This document shows, one piece after another, positions 50,662-62,511 of a stretch of DNA of 64,000 nucleotides (the stretch's first letter is position 1; each line of letters opens with the position of its first letter). This stretch comes from Pseudomonas sp. 8AS (GTDB lineage: Bacteria; Pseudomonadota; Gammaproteobacteria; Pseudomonadales; Pseudomonadaceae): the NCBI RefSeq assembly GCF_902506505.1, contig NZ_LR733406.1:1039199-1103198 (forward strand), read 5' to 3'. Below the pieces are notes generated by a model, which saw only the letters and a program-made list of their open reading frames with translations, was not told where the DNA came from and made no database searches. A program made the translations under genes and the position numbers.

Positions 50662-53034
50662 GTGTTCAAGAAGATTGTTTTCCAACTGCACTGGTTGTTC
50701 GGCATCACGGCCGGCCTGGTGCTGGCGGTGATGGGCATTACCGGTGCGCTGTACGCCTTCGAGGGCGAGATCCTGGGTGCCCTCAACCCCGAGGTGCTCA
50801 AGGTCGAGGTGCGCGAGTCGGGCATCCTGGCGCCGGCCGAGCTGGTGGCGAAGATCGAGGCGACCGAGGGCAAGAGCGTCGTCGGCCTGTGGGTCGATCA
50901 GCGCGATGGCCGTGCCGCGCGGGTGTTCTTCACCCCGCCAGCCGGTGAGCGCCGCGGGCCGATGCGCTTCTTCGACCCCTACAGCGGCGAGCTGCTCGGC
51001 GAGCCGAGCGGCCAGGCGTTCTTCGGCCTGATGCTGCAGCTGCACCGCTTCCTGGCCATGGGCGAAACCGGCAAGCAGATCACCGCGGCCAGCACCCTGG
51101 CGCTGGTGTTCTTCTGCCTGTCCGGGCTGTACCTGCGCTGGCCGCGCCAGGCGCTGAACTGGCGCGCCTGGCTGACCCTCGACTGGGCGAGGAAGGGCCG
51201 TGCCTTCAACTGGGACCTGCACGCAGTGTTCGGTACCTGGTGCCTGCTGTTCTACCTCTGCGCGGCGCTGACCGGTCTGTACTGGTCCTACGACTGGTAC
51301 CGTGACGGCCTGACCCGCCTGCTCTCCGACAGCCCGGCCGGCCAGCAGGGCGGCAAGCCCGGCGAGCGTCGCGGCGGGCGTGGCGAGGCACCGTCCGGGC
51401 CGCCGCCGACGGTCGACTACGACGCCGTGTGGCACAGCCTGCAGCAGGCCGCCGGTCCGCAACTGGTGGCCTGGAACCTGCGCCTGCCAAGCGTGGCCGG
51501 CGCGCCGGCGATGGTGTTCTATCTGCTGGAGGAGGCCGTCCACCCGCGCGCCCTCAACCAGCTCAGCCTCGACCCGCTCAGCGGCCAGGTCAAACAGCAC
51601 GAGCGCTACGGCGACAAGAGCTTCAAGGCGCAGCTGCTGGCCAGCGTCTATGCCCTGCATGTCGGCGAGTACTTCGGCCTGCCCGGGCGCATCCTGATGG
51701 CCGTGGCCACGGGCCTGATGCCGCTGTTCTTCATCACCGGCTGGCTGCTCTACCTCGACCGCCGGCGCAAGCAGCGCGCGACCCGCGCCGCCCGCGGTAC
51801 GCTGGCGGCGCAGGGCGGCGCCGAGAGCTGGCTGATCGGCTTCGCCAGCCAGAGCGGCCTGGCCGAACAACTGGCCTGGCGCACCGCCGGGCAGCTGCAG
51901 GCCGCCGGCCTGGCGGTGCAGGTGCAGCCGCTGGCCCGCGTCGATGAACAGGCGCTGCAGCAGGCCAGTCGCGCGCTGTTCGTGGTCAGCACCTTCGGCG
52001 ACGGCGAGGCGCCGGACAACGCCCGCGGTTTCGAGCGCAAGCTGCTCGGCAGCCAGCTGGCCCTGGGCGAGCTGAGCTACGCCGTGCTGGCCCTGGGCGA
52101 TCGCCAGTACCAGCAGTTCTGCGGCTTCGCCCGCCGCCTGCACGCCTGGCTGGACCTGCAAGGCGCGCGCAGCCTGTTCGCCCCGGTGGAAGTGGACAAC
52201 GGCGACCAGGCCGCCCTGGCCAGCTGGCAGCAGCGGCTCGGCGAGCTGACCGGCGCGGCCGTGCTGGCCCCGGTCGAGCAGCCGTTCGGCGAGTGGCGCC
52301 TGCTCGGCCGCGAATGCCTGAACCCCGGCAGCAGCGGCGCGCCGACCTTCCTGGTGCGCCTGCAGACTCCGGCGGGCGGGCACTGGCAGGCCGGCGACCT
52401 GCTCGAAGTGCTGCCCAACAACGACGCGGCCCTGGGCGTGCGCGACTACTCCATCGCCTCGCTGCCGAGCGACGGCGCGCTGGAGCTGATCGTGCGCCAG
52501 CAGCGGCGCAGCGACGGCAGCCTGGGTCTCGGTTCCGCCTGGCTGTGCGTCGAGGCCGAACTCGGCGCGCCGCTGCTGGCGCGGGTGCGCCGCCATGCGG
52601 GCTTCCATGGGCCGCAGGAAGACCGCCCGCTGCTGCTGATCGGCAACGGCAGCGGCCTGGCCGGGCTGCGCGGCCTGCTCAAGGAGCGCATCGCCGCCGG
52701 CCGCTCGCGCAACTGGCTGCTGTTCGGCGAGCGCAACGCGGCCCACGACTTCTACTGCCGCGACGAGCTGCAGGGCTGGCTGGCGCGGGGCGAGCTGGCG
52801 CGCCTCGACCTGGCCTTCTCCCGCGACCAGGCGGCCAAGGTCTATGTGCAGGACCGCCTGCGCGAGGCGGCGGGCGAAGTCCAGCGCTGGGTCGCCGAAG
52901 GCGCCGCCATCTACGTCTGCGGCAGCCTGGAGGGCATGGCCGGCGGGGTCGACCGGGTGCTGCGCGAGCTGCTCAGCGGCGAGCGGCTCGACCAGCTGCA
53001 GGAAGCCGGGCTGTACCGCCGCGACGTGTATTGA
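50662..53034 (+). CDS. PepSY-domain / flavodoxin / NADPH-reductase fusion
   Basis: 790 residues. An N-terminal PepSY-associated membrane module ([36 protein letters not shown]; about four helices up to residue 380) is followed by a flavodoxin-like FMN domain (about 390-530: [35 protein letters not shown]) and an FAD/NADPH ferredoxin-reductase domain (about 540-790: [47 protein letters not shown]). It transfers NADPH electrons across or into the membrane, probably for ferric siderophore reduction given the piu context. GTG 50662 (VFKKIVF) is preferred; GTG 50620 is possible. Confidence 0.87.
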   Translation: MFKKIVFQLHWLFGITAGLVLAVMGITGALYAFEGEILGALNPEVLKVEVRESGILAPAELVAKIEATEGKSVVGLWVDQRDGRAARVFFTPPAGERRGPMRFFDPYSGELLGEPSGQAFFGLMLQLHRFLAMGETGKQITAASTLALVFFCLSGLYLRWPRQALNWRAWLTLDWARKGRAFNWDLHAVFGTWCLLFYLCAALTGLYWSYDWYRDGLTRLLSDSPAGQQGGKPGERRGGRGEAPSGPPPTVDYDAVWHSLQQAAGPQLVAWNLRLPSVAGAPAMVFYLLEEAVHPRALNQLSLDPLSGQVKQHERYGDKSFKAQLLASVYALHVGEYFGLPGRILMAVATGLMPLFFITGWLLYLDRRRKQRATRAARGTLAAQGGAESWLIGFASQSGLAEQLAWRTAGQLQAAGLAVQVQPLARVDEQALQQASRALFVVSTFGDGEAPDNARGFERKLLGSQLALGELSYAVLALGDRQYQQFCGFARRLHAWLDLQGARSLFAPVEVDNGDQAALASWQQRLGELTGAAVLAPVEQPFGEWRLLGRECLNPGSSGAPTFLVRLQTPAGGHWQAGDLLEVLPNNDAALGVRDYSIASLPSDGALELIVRQQRRSDGSLGLGSAWLCVEAELGAPLLARVRRHAGFHGPQEDRPLLLIGNGSGLAGLRGLLKERIAAGRSRNWLLFGERNAAHDFYCRDELQGWLARGELARLDLAFSRDQAAKVYVQDRLREAAGEVQRWVAEGAAIYVCGSLEGMAGGVDRVLRELLSGERLDQLQEAGLYRRDVY

Positions 53035-53042
53035 GTCGCAGA

Positions 53043-53127
53043 GCCGTAGGATGGGTTGAGGCGCGCAGCGCCGATACCCATCGCGCATGTCGGGATGGGT
53101 ATCGCTGCGCTCAACCCATCCTACGGC
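53043..53127. repeat. GTAGGATGGGTTGAG-type palindromic repeat
   Basis: GCCGTAGGATGGGTTGAG (53043-53060) is mirrored by CTCAACCCATCCTACGGC at 53110-53127. Internal GATACCCATC and GATGGGTATC arms make a long imperfect hairpin. This sequence class is a common intergenic repeat in pseudomonads. It lies just after the reductase stop (53034) and may act as transcript end. Confidence 0.85.
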
Positions 53128-53175
53128 CTGCTGCCGGGCTAGGCGCCGGCGCCCGGCGGCTCTAAGCTTGGCGAT

Positions 53176-53919
53176 ATGAACAGAATCCTCCTCAACTGCG
53201 ACATGGGCGAGAGCTTCGGCGCCTGGCGCATGGGTAACGACCTGCACGCCATGCCGCTGATCGACCAGGCCAACCTGGCCTGCGGTTTCCACGCCGGCGA
53301 CCCGCAGATCATGCAGCACAGCGTGGCCCTGGCGGTGCAGCATGGCGTCAGCATCGGCGCCCATCCGTCCTACCCCGATTTGCAGGGCTTCGGTCGCCGC
53401 CACCTGGCCTGCTCGGCCGAGGAGGTCACGGCCCTGGTGCTGTACCAGCTTGGCGCGCTGGATGCCTTCTGCCGCGCGGCCGGCACCCAAGTGGCCTACG
53501 TCAAGCCGCATGGCGCGCTGTACAACGACCTGGTGCGCGACGACGCCCTGTTCACTGCCGTGCTGCAGGCCTGCGCCAGCTACCGCGCGGGCTTGCCGCT
53601 GATGGTCCTGGCCCTGGCCGACAACAGCCGCGAGCGGCGCCTGGCCCAGGCGGCCGGGGTGCCCCTGCTGTTCGAGGCCTTCGCCGACCGCGCCTACCTG
53701 GCCGACGGCCAGCTGGCGCCGCGGCGCCTGGCCGGGGCGGTGCACCAGGACGGCGCGCGCATCCTCGAACAGGCGCTGGCCATCGCTCGCGGTGAGCCGT
53801 TCGCCGACATCGACGGCCGGCCCCTGCAGCTGCGCGCCGACAGCCTCTGCGTGCACGGCGACAACGCCGAATCGCTGGCCGTGTTGCGGCGTTTGCGGGC
53901 CCAGCTGGACGCCGCATGA
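53176..53919 (+). CDS. pxpA: 5-oxoprolinase subunit A (LamB/YcsF family)
   Basis: 247 residues. [22 protein letters not shown] is the family start; [41 protein letters not shown] and [16 protein letters not shown] follow. With PxpB and PxpC it forms the ATP-dependent 5-oxoprolinase that opens 5-oxoproline, a spontaneous glutamine/glutamate damage product, to glutamate. The stop overlaps pxpB as ATGA (53916-53919). Confidence 0.94.
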   Translation: MNRILLNCDMGESFGAWRMGNDLHAMPLIDQANLACGFHAGDPQIMQHSVALAVQHGVSIGAHPSYPDLQGFGRRHLACSAEEVTALVLYQLGALDAFCRAAGTQVAYVKPHGALYNDLVRDDALFTAVLQACASYRAGLPLMVLALADNSRERRLAQAAGVPLLFEAFADRAYLADGQLAPRRLAGAVHQDGARILEQALAIARGEPFADIDGRPLQLRADSLCVHGDNAESLAVLRRLRAQLDAA

Positions 53920-54593
53920 TCCGCATTGAGCCGGCCGGCGCCGAAGCCCTGCTGCTGGTGCTGGCCGAGGCGCCGGACGCGCAGTCGGCGCAGCGTCTGG
54001 CCCTGCTGGCCGCACGCATCCGCGCCGAACTGGGGCCGCTGCTGAGCGATCTGGTGCCGGGCTGGACCAGCCTGCTGCTGCACTACGACCTGCTGCGTAC
54101 CGACCACCTGCAACTGGCCGCACGCCTGACCCCGCTGCTCGAATGCTGGCTGGCCGAGCCGCTGGCGGTCGAGGCGGGGCGCCGGCACGAGATCCCGATC
54201 TGGTACGCCGGCGCGGATCTGGCCGAGGTGGCACGGGCCTGCCGGCTGAGCGTCGCCCAGGTGATCGAGCTGCACGCGGCCGGCGAGTACCGGGTCGGCG
54301 CCATCGGCTTCGCCCCGGGCTTCGCCTATCTGGGCGAACTGGATGAGCGCCTGCAGTTGCCGCGCCGGGCTACGCCGCGCACCGAGGTGCCGGCCGGCAG
54401 CCTGGCCATCGCCGAGCGACAGACGGCGATCTACCCGCAGGCCTCGCCTGGCGGCTGGCACCTGCTCGGCCTGTGTCCCTGGCGCCTGTTCGATGCCGGG
54501 CGCACGCCGCCCTGTCCCTTGCAGCTGGGCGACCGGGTGCGCTTCGTGCCGATCGACGCCGCCGCCTACCGCGCGGCGGGCGGTCCGCCATGA
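53916..54593 (+). CDS. pxpB: 5-oxoprolinase subunit B (KipI-like)
   Basis: 225 residues. N-terminal domain with [19 protein letters not shown] and [14 protein letters not shown]-terminal cyclophilin-like KipI domain with [76 protein letters not shown] overlaps on both sides link it tightly to pxpA and pxpC. Confidence 0.93.
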   Translation: MIRIEPAGAEALLLVLAEAPDAQSAQRLALLAARIRAELGPLLSDLVPGWTSLLLHYDLLRTDHLQLAARLTPLLECWLAEPLAVEAGRRHEIPIWYAGADLAEVARACRLSVAQVIELHAAGEYRVGAIGFAPGFAYLGELDERLQLPRRATPRTEVPAGSLAIAERQTAIYPQASPGGWHLLGLCPWRLFDAGRTPPCPLQLGDRVRFVPIDAAAYRAAGGPP

Positions 54594-55510
54594 GCGGCCT
54601 GCGGGTGCTGCGCGGCGGGCCGCTGAGCCTGCTGCAGGATGGTGGCCGGCGCGGCTGGCAGCACCTCGGCGTCTCGCCCGGCGGGGCGCTGGACGAGCAG
54701 GCCGCGGCCTGGGCCAACCGCCTGCTGGGCAATCCCTGGGGCACGCCGCTGCTGGAAGTCGCCCTGGGCGATGTCGAGCTGCGTGCCGAGGTCGATACCT
54801 GGCTGGCGCTGACCGGCGCCGAGCTGCCGGCCAGCACCGATGGCCGGCCGTTGCCGGGCTGGGCGCGCTTTGCCCTGCGCGCCGGGCAATGCCTGCGCCT
54901 GGGTTTTGCCCGCAGTGGCCAGCGCGCCTACCTGGCGGTGGCCGGCGGCTTTCGCGCCGCGCCGGTGCTGGGCAGCATCAGCAGCCAGGTGCGCGAAGGC
55001 CTGGGTGGCCTGGACGGGCAGGGCGGCAAGCTGGTCGCCGGCGACCTGCTGCCCTGCGCCGCCGCGCACTTCACCCGCGCCGCCAGCGTGCCCTGGCGCT
55101 ACCGGCCCGACTACCGGGCTGCGCCGCTGCTGCGGGTGATCATCGGCGGCGATGCGCCGGCCTTTGCCGAGGCGCAGCTGCAGGCGTTCTTCGCCCAGCC
55201 CTGGCAGCTCAGCGCGCAGTCCGACCGCATGGGCGCCCGTCTGCAGGGCGAGCCCTTGCGCGCACCGCTGCGGCAGTGGTCGCAGGGGGTGAGCCGCGGC
55301 GCCATCCAGGTGCCGCCCGATGGCCAGCCGATCATCCTGCAGGCCGATCACCAGACCATGGGCGGCTATCCGTTGCTCGGCTGGCTGCATCCGCTGGATC
55401 TCTGGCGCCTGGCGCAGTGCCCGGCGCAGCAGGCGCTGCGTTTCACCCCGCTGGGCCTCGGCGAGGCCCAGGCGCAGTTGCGCCAGTTCTACCGCTTCTT
55501 CCGCGGCTGA
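54590..55510 (+). CDS. pxpC: 5-oxoprolinase subunit C (KipA/biotin-dependent carboxyltransferase-like)
   Basis: 306 residues. LRVLRGGPLSLLQDGGRRGWQHLGVSPGGALDEQAA, LEVALGDVELRA, AYLAVAGGF, the LSAQSDRMGARLQGEPLR block and QADHQTMGGYPLLGWLHPLDL are characteristic. ATG 54590 overlaps the pxpB stop. The frame is open upstream but that part lies within pxpB. It completes the pxpABC operon; the terminal charge-poor tail LRQFYRFFRG is short. Confidence 0.93.
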   Translation: MSGLRVLRGGPLSLLQDGGRRGWQHLGVSPGGALDEQAAAWANRLLGNPWGTPLLEVALGDVELRAEVDTWLALTGAELPASTDGRPLPGWARFALRAGQCLRLGFARSGQRAYLAVAGGFRAAPVLGSISSQVREGLGGLDGQGGKLVAGDLLPCAAAHFTRAASVPWRYRPDYRAAPLLRVIIGGDAPAFAEAQLQAFFAQPWQLSAQSDRMGARLQGEPLRAPLRQWSQGVSRGAIQVPPDGQPIILQADHQTMGGYPLLGWLHPLDLWRLAQCPAQQALRFTPLGLGEAQAQLRQFYRFFRG

Positions 55511-55710
55511 GCGCCTGCCGCAAGCGTTGCAACAGATTGCCGGGCGGCATGCGCCTCGTGCAGTTTGTGCCGGCTTCAGCCAGACTGACAAAATTCGTCG
55601 GCCGGGATGCCGCGCGTGTGCGCCCCCGGCTTAAGTCCGTCCCCAGAGGAATGCACAGTCTTGCCTGGCCCCAGTCGTCACCCCGTATGCGCAATCCTGG
55701 AGTTTTCCTG

Positions 55711-56853
55711 ATGGGGCGCCGGAAGCTCTGCCGGCTGGCGTTGGTTGCCGGCCTGCTGCTGGGCGCCGTTGCCGTCCGGGCCGAGCCCGGGGTGACGGCC
55801 GGCGCGGTGCGGGTGGGCATGGTCAACGCCCTGAGTGGCCCGGCTGCCGGGCTGGGCAGCGGCATGAAGGCCGGCGTGCAGGCCTACTTCGACAGGGTCA
55901 ATGCCGCCGGCGGGGTCAACGGGCGCCAGCTGGTCCTGATCAGCCGGGACGATGGCTACGAGCCGGCGCGCAGCGCGGCGATCACCCAGCAGATGATCGA
56001 CTCCGGCAGCATCTTCGCCCTGCTCGGCTATGTCGGCACGCCCACGTCCAGGGCCGCCATGCCCATCGTCCTGCGGGCCGAGGTGCCCTACCTGTTTCCC
56101 TTTACCGGCGCCGAGGCGCTGCGCTCGCCGGTACACCGCTGGGTATTCAATGTGCGCGCCTCCTACTTCGACGAAACCGAGGCAATGGTCGAGCGCATGA
56201 CCCGCGACCTGGGTATCGAGCGCATCGCGCTGCTGATGCAGGACGACTCCTTTGGCGAGACGGTCAAAGGCGGGTTGCTGGGGGCCTTGCACAAGCGCCG
56301 GATGCACATCCTGGCGGAGGCGCGGATCCGGCGCAATTCGCTGGAGGTTGCCCCGGCCGTCGAGGCCTTGCACCGGGCAGAGCCGGACGCCATTTTCTTC
56401 GTCGGTACCTACAAGCAGCTGGCGACGGCCATCAAGCAGGCCCGGGCGCTGGGCAGCAAGGCGCGCTTCTTCACGGTTTCGTTCATCGGCACCGAGAATT
56501 TCATCGCCGAGGCCGGTGCGGATGGCGACGGGGTTTATATCAGCCAGGTCATGCCGTCGCCGCAGGATGCCTCGCAGGCCCTGATCAGGGATTATCGGCG
56601 CGACATCGCGCACGCCGACATCGGCTACACCTCGCTGGAGGGCTATGTCGGGGCGGCCGTTTTCGTCCAGGCCCTGCGCCAGGCCGGCGCCGAGCCGACG
56701 CGGGCGAACCTGATCAATGCCCTGGAGTTCCTCGGCGCGGACCTCGGCGGCTTCAGGGTCGAGTTCTCGCCGATCGATCACCAGGGCTCCGATGCGGTCT
56801 TTCTCACCCGTATCCAGGCTGGCAAGGCCATGCCGGTCGAGGCTGTCGATTAA
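55711..56853 (+). CDS. orphan type I amino-acid-type solute-binding protein
   Basis: 380 residues. Signal peptide MGRRKLCRLALVAGLLLGAVAVRA, then a LivJ-like fold (Peripla_BP_6): VRVGMVNALSGPAAGLGSGMKAGVQAYFDRVNAAGGVNGRQLVLISRDDGYEP, LLGYVGTPTSRAAMPI, IALLMQDDSFGETVKGG, AIFFVGTYKQLATAIKQAR, SLEGYVGAAVFVQAL. CTGGAG at 55698-55702 selects ATG 55711; ATG 55687 is in frame upstream. No permease or ATPase is adjacent, so it may serve a remote transporter or act as a periplasmic sensor partner. It is convergent with dppF. Confidence 0.85.
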   Translation: MGRRKLCRLALVAGLLLGAVAVRAEPGVTAGAVRVGMVNALSGPAAGLGSGMKAGVQAYFDRVNAAGGVNGRQLVLISRDDGYEPARSAAITQQMIDSGSIFALLGYVGTPTSRAAMPIVLRAEVPYLFPFTGAEALRSPVHRWVFNVRASYFDETEAMVERMTRDLGIERIALLMQDDSFGETVKGGLLGALHKRRMHILAEARIRRNSLEVAPAVEALHRAEPDAIFFVGTYKQLATAIKQARALGSKARFFTVSFIGTENFIAEAGADGDGVYISQVMPSPQDASQALIRDYRRDIAHADIGYTSLEGYVGAAVFVQALRQAGAEPTRANLINALEFLGADLGGFRVEFSPIDHQGSDAVFLTRIQAGKAMPVEAVD

Positions 56854-56868
56854 CCCGCCGCGACGGGC

Positions 56869-57840
56869 TCAGGCATTGATGCGTTCGGCGTGATGGCAGG
56901 CCACTTGCCGCGCCTCCAGCAGGCGCAGTGGCGGCACCTCGCTGCGGCAGCGCGCGCTGGCGTGCGGGCAGCGCTGGTGGAAGGCGCAGCCGGGCGGCGG
57001 GTCGAGCGGATTGGGCAGTTCGCCGACTATCTTGATCTTCGGCTTGCTCGGGTCCGGGTGGATGGTCGGCGTGGCCGACAGCAGGGCCTGGGTGTAGGGG
57101 TGCAGCGGGCGCTGGTAGATCGCCTCGCTGGGGCCCATCTCCACTGGGCGGCCGAGGTACATCACCAGCACGTCGTCGGCCACATGGCGCACCACCGCCA
57201 GGTTGTGCGAGATGAACACATAGCCGGTCTGATACTGCTCCTGCAGGTCCATAAACAGGTTGAGCACCTGGGCCTGGATCGACACGTCCAGCGCCGAAGT
57301 CGGTTCGTCCGCCACCAGCACCTTGGGGTTGAGCATCATCGCCCGGGCCAGGGCGATGCGCTGGCGCTGGCCGCCGGAGAACATGTGCGGGTAGCGCTGA
57401 TAGTGCTCGGGACGCAGGCCGACCTGCTGCATCATCGCCTGCACCCGCTCGCGGCGTTCGGCCCGGGACAGCGGCGTGTTGATCAGCAGCGGCTCGGCCA
57501 GCTGGTCGCCGATCTTCTGCCGCGGGTTGAGCGAGGCATAGGGGTTCTGGAACACCATCTGCACGTCGCGGCGCAGCTGCCTGCGCTGGGCCTTGTCGGC
57601 GCCGGCGACTTCCTGGCCGGCGATCTGCAGGCTGCCGGCGCTGGGCTGCTCGATCAGGGTCAGGGCGCGGGCCAGGGTCGACTTGCCGCAGCCGGACTCA
57701 CCGACCACGGCCAGGGTCTTGCCGGCGCTCAGCGAGAAGGACACGCCATTCAGGGCCCGCACCAGGGCGGCGGGTTTGAACAGGCCACGCGAGACTTCGT
57801 AGTGGCGGGTCAGCTCGCGGGCCTCGAGGACGATGCTCAT
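56869..57840 (-). CDS. dppF: dipeptide ABC transporter ATPase DppF
   Basis: 323 residues. Walker [16 protein letters not shown], signature [15 protein letters not shown], Walker [16 protein letters not shown], and the C-terminal oligopeptide-transporter block with a probable Fe-S cysteine set ([15 protein letters not shown]) are intact. It energises dipeptide import with DppD. It overlaps the dppD stop by 4 bp and is the last gene of dppABCDF. Confidence 0.94.
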   Translation of the reverse strand: MSIVLEARELTRHYEVSRGLFKPAALVRALNGVSFSLSAGKTLAVVGESGCGKSTLARALTLIEQPSAGSLQIAGQEVAGADKAQRRQLRRDVQMVFQNPYASLNPRQKIGDQLAEPLLINTPLSRAERRERVQAMMQQVGLRPEHYQRYPHMFSGGQRQRIALARAMMLNPKVLVADEPTSALDVSIQAQVLNLFMDLQEQYQTGYVFISHNLAVVRHVADDVLVMYLGRPVEMGPSEAIYQRPLHPYTQALLSATPTIHPDPSKPKIKIVGELPNPLDPPPGCAFHQRCPHASARCRSEVPPLRLLEARQVACHHAERINA

Positions 57841-58826
57841 CGGGCCACCTCCGGGCTTGGATTATGAGGCAGGTTGAGGGGGTAGAAGCAGCGCACCGCG
57901 CCGCGCGCGTGGGCTTCCAGGGCCGGGCGCTGGGCGCGGCAATGCTCCTGGGCGTACGGACAGCGCGGTGCCAGCAGGCAGCCGGTGGGGCGGTCGTAGC
58001 GCCCGGGCACTATGCCGGGCAGGGTGGCCAGGCGTGCGGCGCCCAGGCTGTGTTCGGGAATGGCCCTGAGCAGGGCTTCGGTATAGGGGTGGGTCGGCGC
58101 ATCGAACAGCGCCGGCACCTGGCCTATCTCCACGGCCTGGCCGGCGTACATCACGCACACCCGGTCGGCGGTTTCGGCGACCACGGCCAGGTCGTGGGTG
58201 ATCAGCACCAGGCCCATGCCCTGATCGCGTTGCAGGTCGAGCAGCAGGTCCATGATCTGTGCCTGGATGGTCACGTCCAGGGCCGTGGTCGGCTCGTCGG
58301 CGATCAGCAGCTTGGGTTCGGCGGCGATCGCCATGGCAATCGCCACGCGCTGGCTCATGCCGCCGGAGAGCTGGTGCGGGTAGGCATCCAGGCGGCTGGC
58401 GGCGGCGGGGATCTCCACCCGTTCCAGCAACTGCAGGGCGCGGGCGCGGGCGGCCTGGCCCTTGAGGCCGAGGTGTTGGCGCAGCACTTCCTCGATCTGG
58501 AAGCCCACGGTGTAGCTGGGGTTCAGCGCCGTCATCGGGTCCTGGAAGACCATCGCCAGGTCCTTGCCGACGACAGTCCGGCGCTGCCTGCCCTTGAGCT
58601 TGAGCATGTCGTGGCCGTCGAAGCGCAGGCTGCTGGCGCTGACGATGCCGGGGGCGTCGATCAGGCCCATCAGGGCCAGCATGGTCACCGACTTGCCGGA
58701 GCCGGACTCACCGACTATGGCCAGCACCTCGCCCTTGTCCACGGCCAGGTCGAGGCCGTCGACCACCGGGATGGCCGCGGCATCGCCGAAGCGCACGCTG
58801 AGGTTGTGGATATCGAGCAGGCTCAT
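57837..58826 (-). CDS. dppD: dipeptide ABC transporter ATPase DppD
   Basis: 329 residues. Walker [16 protein letters not shown], signature [16 protein letters not shown], Walker [16 protein letters not shown], and the C-terminal cysteine-bearing [23 protein letters not shown] 58826 (MSLLDIHNL) has GAGGAG upstream; GTG/ATG codons further upstream would overlap dppC. It pairs with DppF. Confidence 0.94.
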   Translation of the reverse strand: MSLLDIHNLSVRFGDAAAIPVVDGLDLAVDKGEVLAIVGESGSGKSVTMLALMGLIDAPGIVSASSLRFDGHDMLKLKGRQRRTVVGKDLAMVFQDPMTALNPSYTVGFQIEEVLRQHLGLKGQAARARALQLLERVEIPAAASRLDAYPHQLSGGMSQRVAIAMAIAAEPKLLIADEPTTALDVTIQAQIMDLLLDLQRDQGMGLVLITHDLAVVAETADRVCVMYAGQAVEIGQVPALFDAPTHPYTEALLRAIPEHSLGAARLATLPGIVPGRYDRPTGCLLAPRCPYAQEHCRAQRPALEAHARGAVRCFYPLNLPHNPSPEVAR

Positions 58827-58836
58827 GCCGGGCTCC

Positions 58837-59748
58837 TCACTGCGCATTCTTCAGTTTCGGGTCGAGCGCGTCGCGCAGCCCGTCGCCCATCAGGTTGATC
58901 GCCAGCACGCTGAGCAGGATGGTCAGCCCCGGCAGCGACACCACCCACCAGGCGCGCTCGATGTAGTCGCGCGCCGAGGCCAGCATGGTGCCCCACTCGG
59001 GAGTGGGCGGTTGCACGCCGAGGCCGAGGAAGCCCAGGGCGGCGGCGTCGAGGATGGCTGAGGAGAAGCTCAGGGTGGCCTGCACGATCAGCGGTGCCAT
59101 GCAGTTGGGCAGCACGCTGACGAACATCAGGCGCAGGGTGCCGGCGCCGGCCAGGCGCGCGGCGGTGACGTAGTCGCGGCCCAGTTCGCCCAGCACCGCG
59201 GCGCGGGTCAGGCGCACATAGGACGGCAGCGACACCACGGCGATGGCGATCACCGTGTTGAGCAGGCCGGGGCCGAGGATGGCGACGATGGCCACCGCCA
59301 GCAGCAGCGAGGGCAGGGCCAGCATCACGTCCATCAGGCGCATGATCGAGGGGCCGAGCAGGCGCGGGAAGAAGCCGGCGGTGAGGCCCAGCAGCACGCC
59401 GGGCAGCAGCGACAGGAGCACTGAGGTCAGGCCGATCAGCAGCGACAGGCGCGCACCATGGATCAGGCGCGAGAGCAGGTCGCGGCCCAGCTCGTCGGTG
59501 CCGAGGAGGAACTGCGCCTGGCCGCCTTCCAGCCACACCGGTGGCGTGAGCAGGGCGTCGCGGAACTGCTCGCTGGGGGCGTGCGGCGCGACCCAGGGGG
59601 CGAACAGTGCGCAGAACAGGATCAGCAGCATGAACGCGAGGCCGGCGACGGCGCCCTTGTTGTGGGCGAAGGCCTGCCAGAATTCCTTCAGTGGCGAGGG
59701 GTAGAGCAGCGCCTGGTCGGCGCCGGGCAGTGCGGTGGATTGGCTCAT
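58837..59748 (-). CDS. dppC: dipeptide ABC transporter permease DppC
   Basis: 303 residues with six membrane segments. The N-terminal segment ([20 protein letters not shown]) and the EAA-type cytoplasmic loop ([30 protein letters not shown]) that docks onto the ATPases are present. The C-terminus [22 protein letters not shown] is typical of DppC. Twelve bp separate it from dppB. Confidence 0.94.
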   Translation of the reverse strand: MSQSTALPGADQALLYPSPLKEFWQAFAHNKGAVAGLAFMLLILFCALFAPWVAPHAPSEQFRDALLTPPVWLEGGQAQFLLGTDELGRDLLSRLIHGARLSLLIGLTSVLLSLLPGVLLGLTAGFFPRLLGPSIMRLMDVMLALPSLLLAVAIVAILGPGLLNTVIAIAVVSLPSYVRLTRAAVLGELGRDYVTAARLAGAGTLRLMFVSVLPNCMAPLIVQATLSFSSAILDAAALGFLGLGVQPPTPEWGTMLASARDYIERAWWVVSLPGLTILLSVLAINLMGDGLRDALDPKLKNAQ

Positions 59749-59760
59749 GTCCGGGCCTCC

Positions 59761-60771
<1,011 letters not shown>

Positions 60772-60876
60772 GGTGTGTTGCTACTCCGCATCGATCGGCT
60801 TTGCGCGTCCGGGTGGACGGCGCGAACCTATGGCGTGCGCCCTGGCGAGGGGCGCAGGATGCCAGTTCGGCCGGGA

Positions 60877-60894
60877 GCCCCGCCAGTGCGGGGC
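60877..60894 (-). terminator. hairpin in the dppA-dppB gap
   Basis: GCCCCGC (60877-60883) pairs with GCGGGGC (60888-60894). It lies just after the dppA stop (60910) on the minus strand. It is likely a partial terminator or stabilising 3' structure that sets dppA above dppBCDF. Confidence 0.55.
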
Positions 60895-60909
60895 ACGCCG
60901 GCCAAGCGC

Positions 60910-62511
60910 TTACTTGCCGACGCTGACGCCGTAGAAGGAGTTGAGCGCGAACGGGCTGATCTTGAAGTCCTGCACGTTCTTGCGCATCGGTTGGTACACG
61001 GTGGAGTGGGCGATCGGGGTGATCGGCACCTGGGCCTTGAGGATGTGCTGGGCCTGCTTGTACAGGGCGGTGCGCTCGGCCACGTCGGTGGTGCGCTTGG
61101 CCGCCTGGACCAGCTTGTCGTAGGAGGCGTCGCACCACTTGGAGAAGTTGTTGCCGTCCACCGCATCGCAGCCGTACAGGGTGCCCAGCCAGTTGTCCGG
61201 GTCGCCGTTGTCGCCGCTCCAGCCGATCAGCATGGCGTCATGCTCGCCACCCTTGGCGCGCTTGAGGTACTCGCCCCACTCGTAGCTGACGATCTTGGCC
61301 TGGATGCCGACCTTGGCCCAGTCGGCCTGCAGCATTTCGGCCATCAGCTTGGCGTTGGGGTTGTACGGGCGCTGCACCGGCATGGCCCACAGGGTGATCT
61401 CGGTGCCTTCCTTGACGCCTGCGGCCTTGAGCAGGGCCTTGGCCTTCTCCGGGTCGAAGGCCGGGTCCTTGATCGTCTCGTCGTAGGACCACTGGGTCGG
61501 CGGCATGCCGTTCACCGCCAGCTGGCCGGCGCCCTGGTACACGGCGTCGATGATCGCTTGCTTGTTCACCGCCATGTCCAGCGCCTGGCGCACTCCCAGC
61601 TTGTCGAACGGCTTGTGGGTGACGTTGTAGGCGATGTAGCCGAGGTTGAAGCCGGCCTGCTCGGGCATGGCCAGGTTCGGGTCCTTTTTCAGCGACTCCA
61701 GGTCGGCCGGGCGCGGAAACAGGGTGATCTGGCATTCGCCAGCCTTGAGCTTCTGCATGCGCACCGAGGCATCGGTGTTGATGGCGAAGATCAGGTTGTC
61801 GATCTTCACGTCTTCCGGCAGCCAGTAGTCCTGGTTGCCGGTGAAGCGGATCTGCGCGTCCTTCTGGTAGCGCTTGAACACGAACGGCCCGGTGCCGATC
61901 GGCTTCTGGTTGATGTCGGCGGCCTGGCCGGCCTTGAGCAGCTGCTCGGCGTACTCGGCGGACTGGATCGAGGCGAAGCTCATCGCCAGGTTCTGGATAA
62001 AGGCCGCGTCGACATTGTTCAGGCTGAACTTGACCGTCATGTCGTCGAGCTTTTCCAGCTTGGCGATATTGGCGTCCATGCCCATGTCGGTGAAGTAGGG
62101 GAACTCGGCGGGGTAGGCCTTACGGAACGGGTGCTCCTTGTCGAGCATGCGCTGGAAGGTGAACAGCACGTCGTCGGCGTTGAATTCGCGAGTCGGCTTG
62201 AAGTACGAGGTCGAGTGGAACTTCACCCCGGGGCGCAGGTGGAAGGTGTAGCTGAGGCCGTCTGCGGCGATATCCCACTTCTCGGCCAGGCCGGGGACCA
62301 CGGCGGTGCCGCCACGCTCGAACTGGGTCAGGCGGTTGAACAGGGTTTCCGCGGCGGCATCGAAGTCGGTGCCGGTGGTGTACTGACCGGGGTCGAAGCC
62401 GGCGGGGCTGCCTTCGGAGCAGAACACCAGGTTGCTGGCGGCGCTGGCAAAAGGTGCGCAGGCGATCAGCCCGGCGGCGAGAAGTGTCTGGATGACGGCG
62501 TTTTTACGCAT
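60910..62511 (-). CDS. dppA: dipeptide-binding protein DppA
   Basis: 533 residues. Signal peptide MRKNAVIQTLLAAGLIACAP ending near FASA, then a type II (SBP_5) binding protein: LVFCSEGSPAGFDPGQYTTG, RPGVKFHSTSYFKPTREFNADDVLFTFQRM, GTGPFVFKRYQKDAQIRF, and WSGDNGDPDNWLGTLYGCDAVDGNNFSKWCD near the ligand site. ATG 62511 has GAGG upstream; the frame extends to 62586 but without a ribosome site. First gene of the operon. P. aeruginosa has several dppA copies and a porin in its dpp locus; only one binding protein is present here. Confidence 0.93.
   Translation of the reverse strand: MRKNAVIQTLLAAGLIACAPFASAASNLVFCSEGSPAGFDPGQYTTGTDFDAAAETLFNRLTQFERGGTAVVPGLAEKWDIAADGLSYTFHLRPGVKFHSTSYFKPTREFNADDVLFTFQRMLDKEHPFRKAYPAEFPYFTDMGMDANIAKLEKLDDMTVKFSLNNVDAAFIQNLAMSFASIQSAEYAEQLLKAGQAADINQKPIGTGPFVFKRYQKDAQIRFTGNQDYWLPEDVKIDNLIFAINTDASVRMQKLKAGECQITLFPRPADLESLKKDPNLAMPEQAGFNLGYIAYNVTHKPFDKLGVRQALDMAVNKQAIIDAVYQGAGQLAVNGMPPTQWSYDETIKDPAFDPEKAKALLKAAGVKEGTEITLWAMPVQRPYNPNAKLMAEMLQADWAKVGIQAKIVSYEWGEYLKRAKGGEHDAMLIGWSGDNGDPDNWLGTLYGCDAVDGNNFSKWCDASYDKLVQAAKRTTDVAERTALYKQAQHILKAQVPITPIAHSTVYQPMRKNVQDFKISPFALNSFYGVSVGK

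Noticed and set aside
50518..54234. 1238-residue open frame on the minus strand
   Set aside because: It runs antisense to the PepSY reductase and pxpA. Composition is rich in Ala/Gly/Gln/Arg/His as expected from high-GC shadow frames. No domain or ribosome site.
54343..55710. Upstream extension of the orphan binding protein frame
   Set aside because: The extension overlaps pxpB and pxpC in another frame; the signal peptide and ribosome site place the start at 55711.
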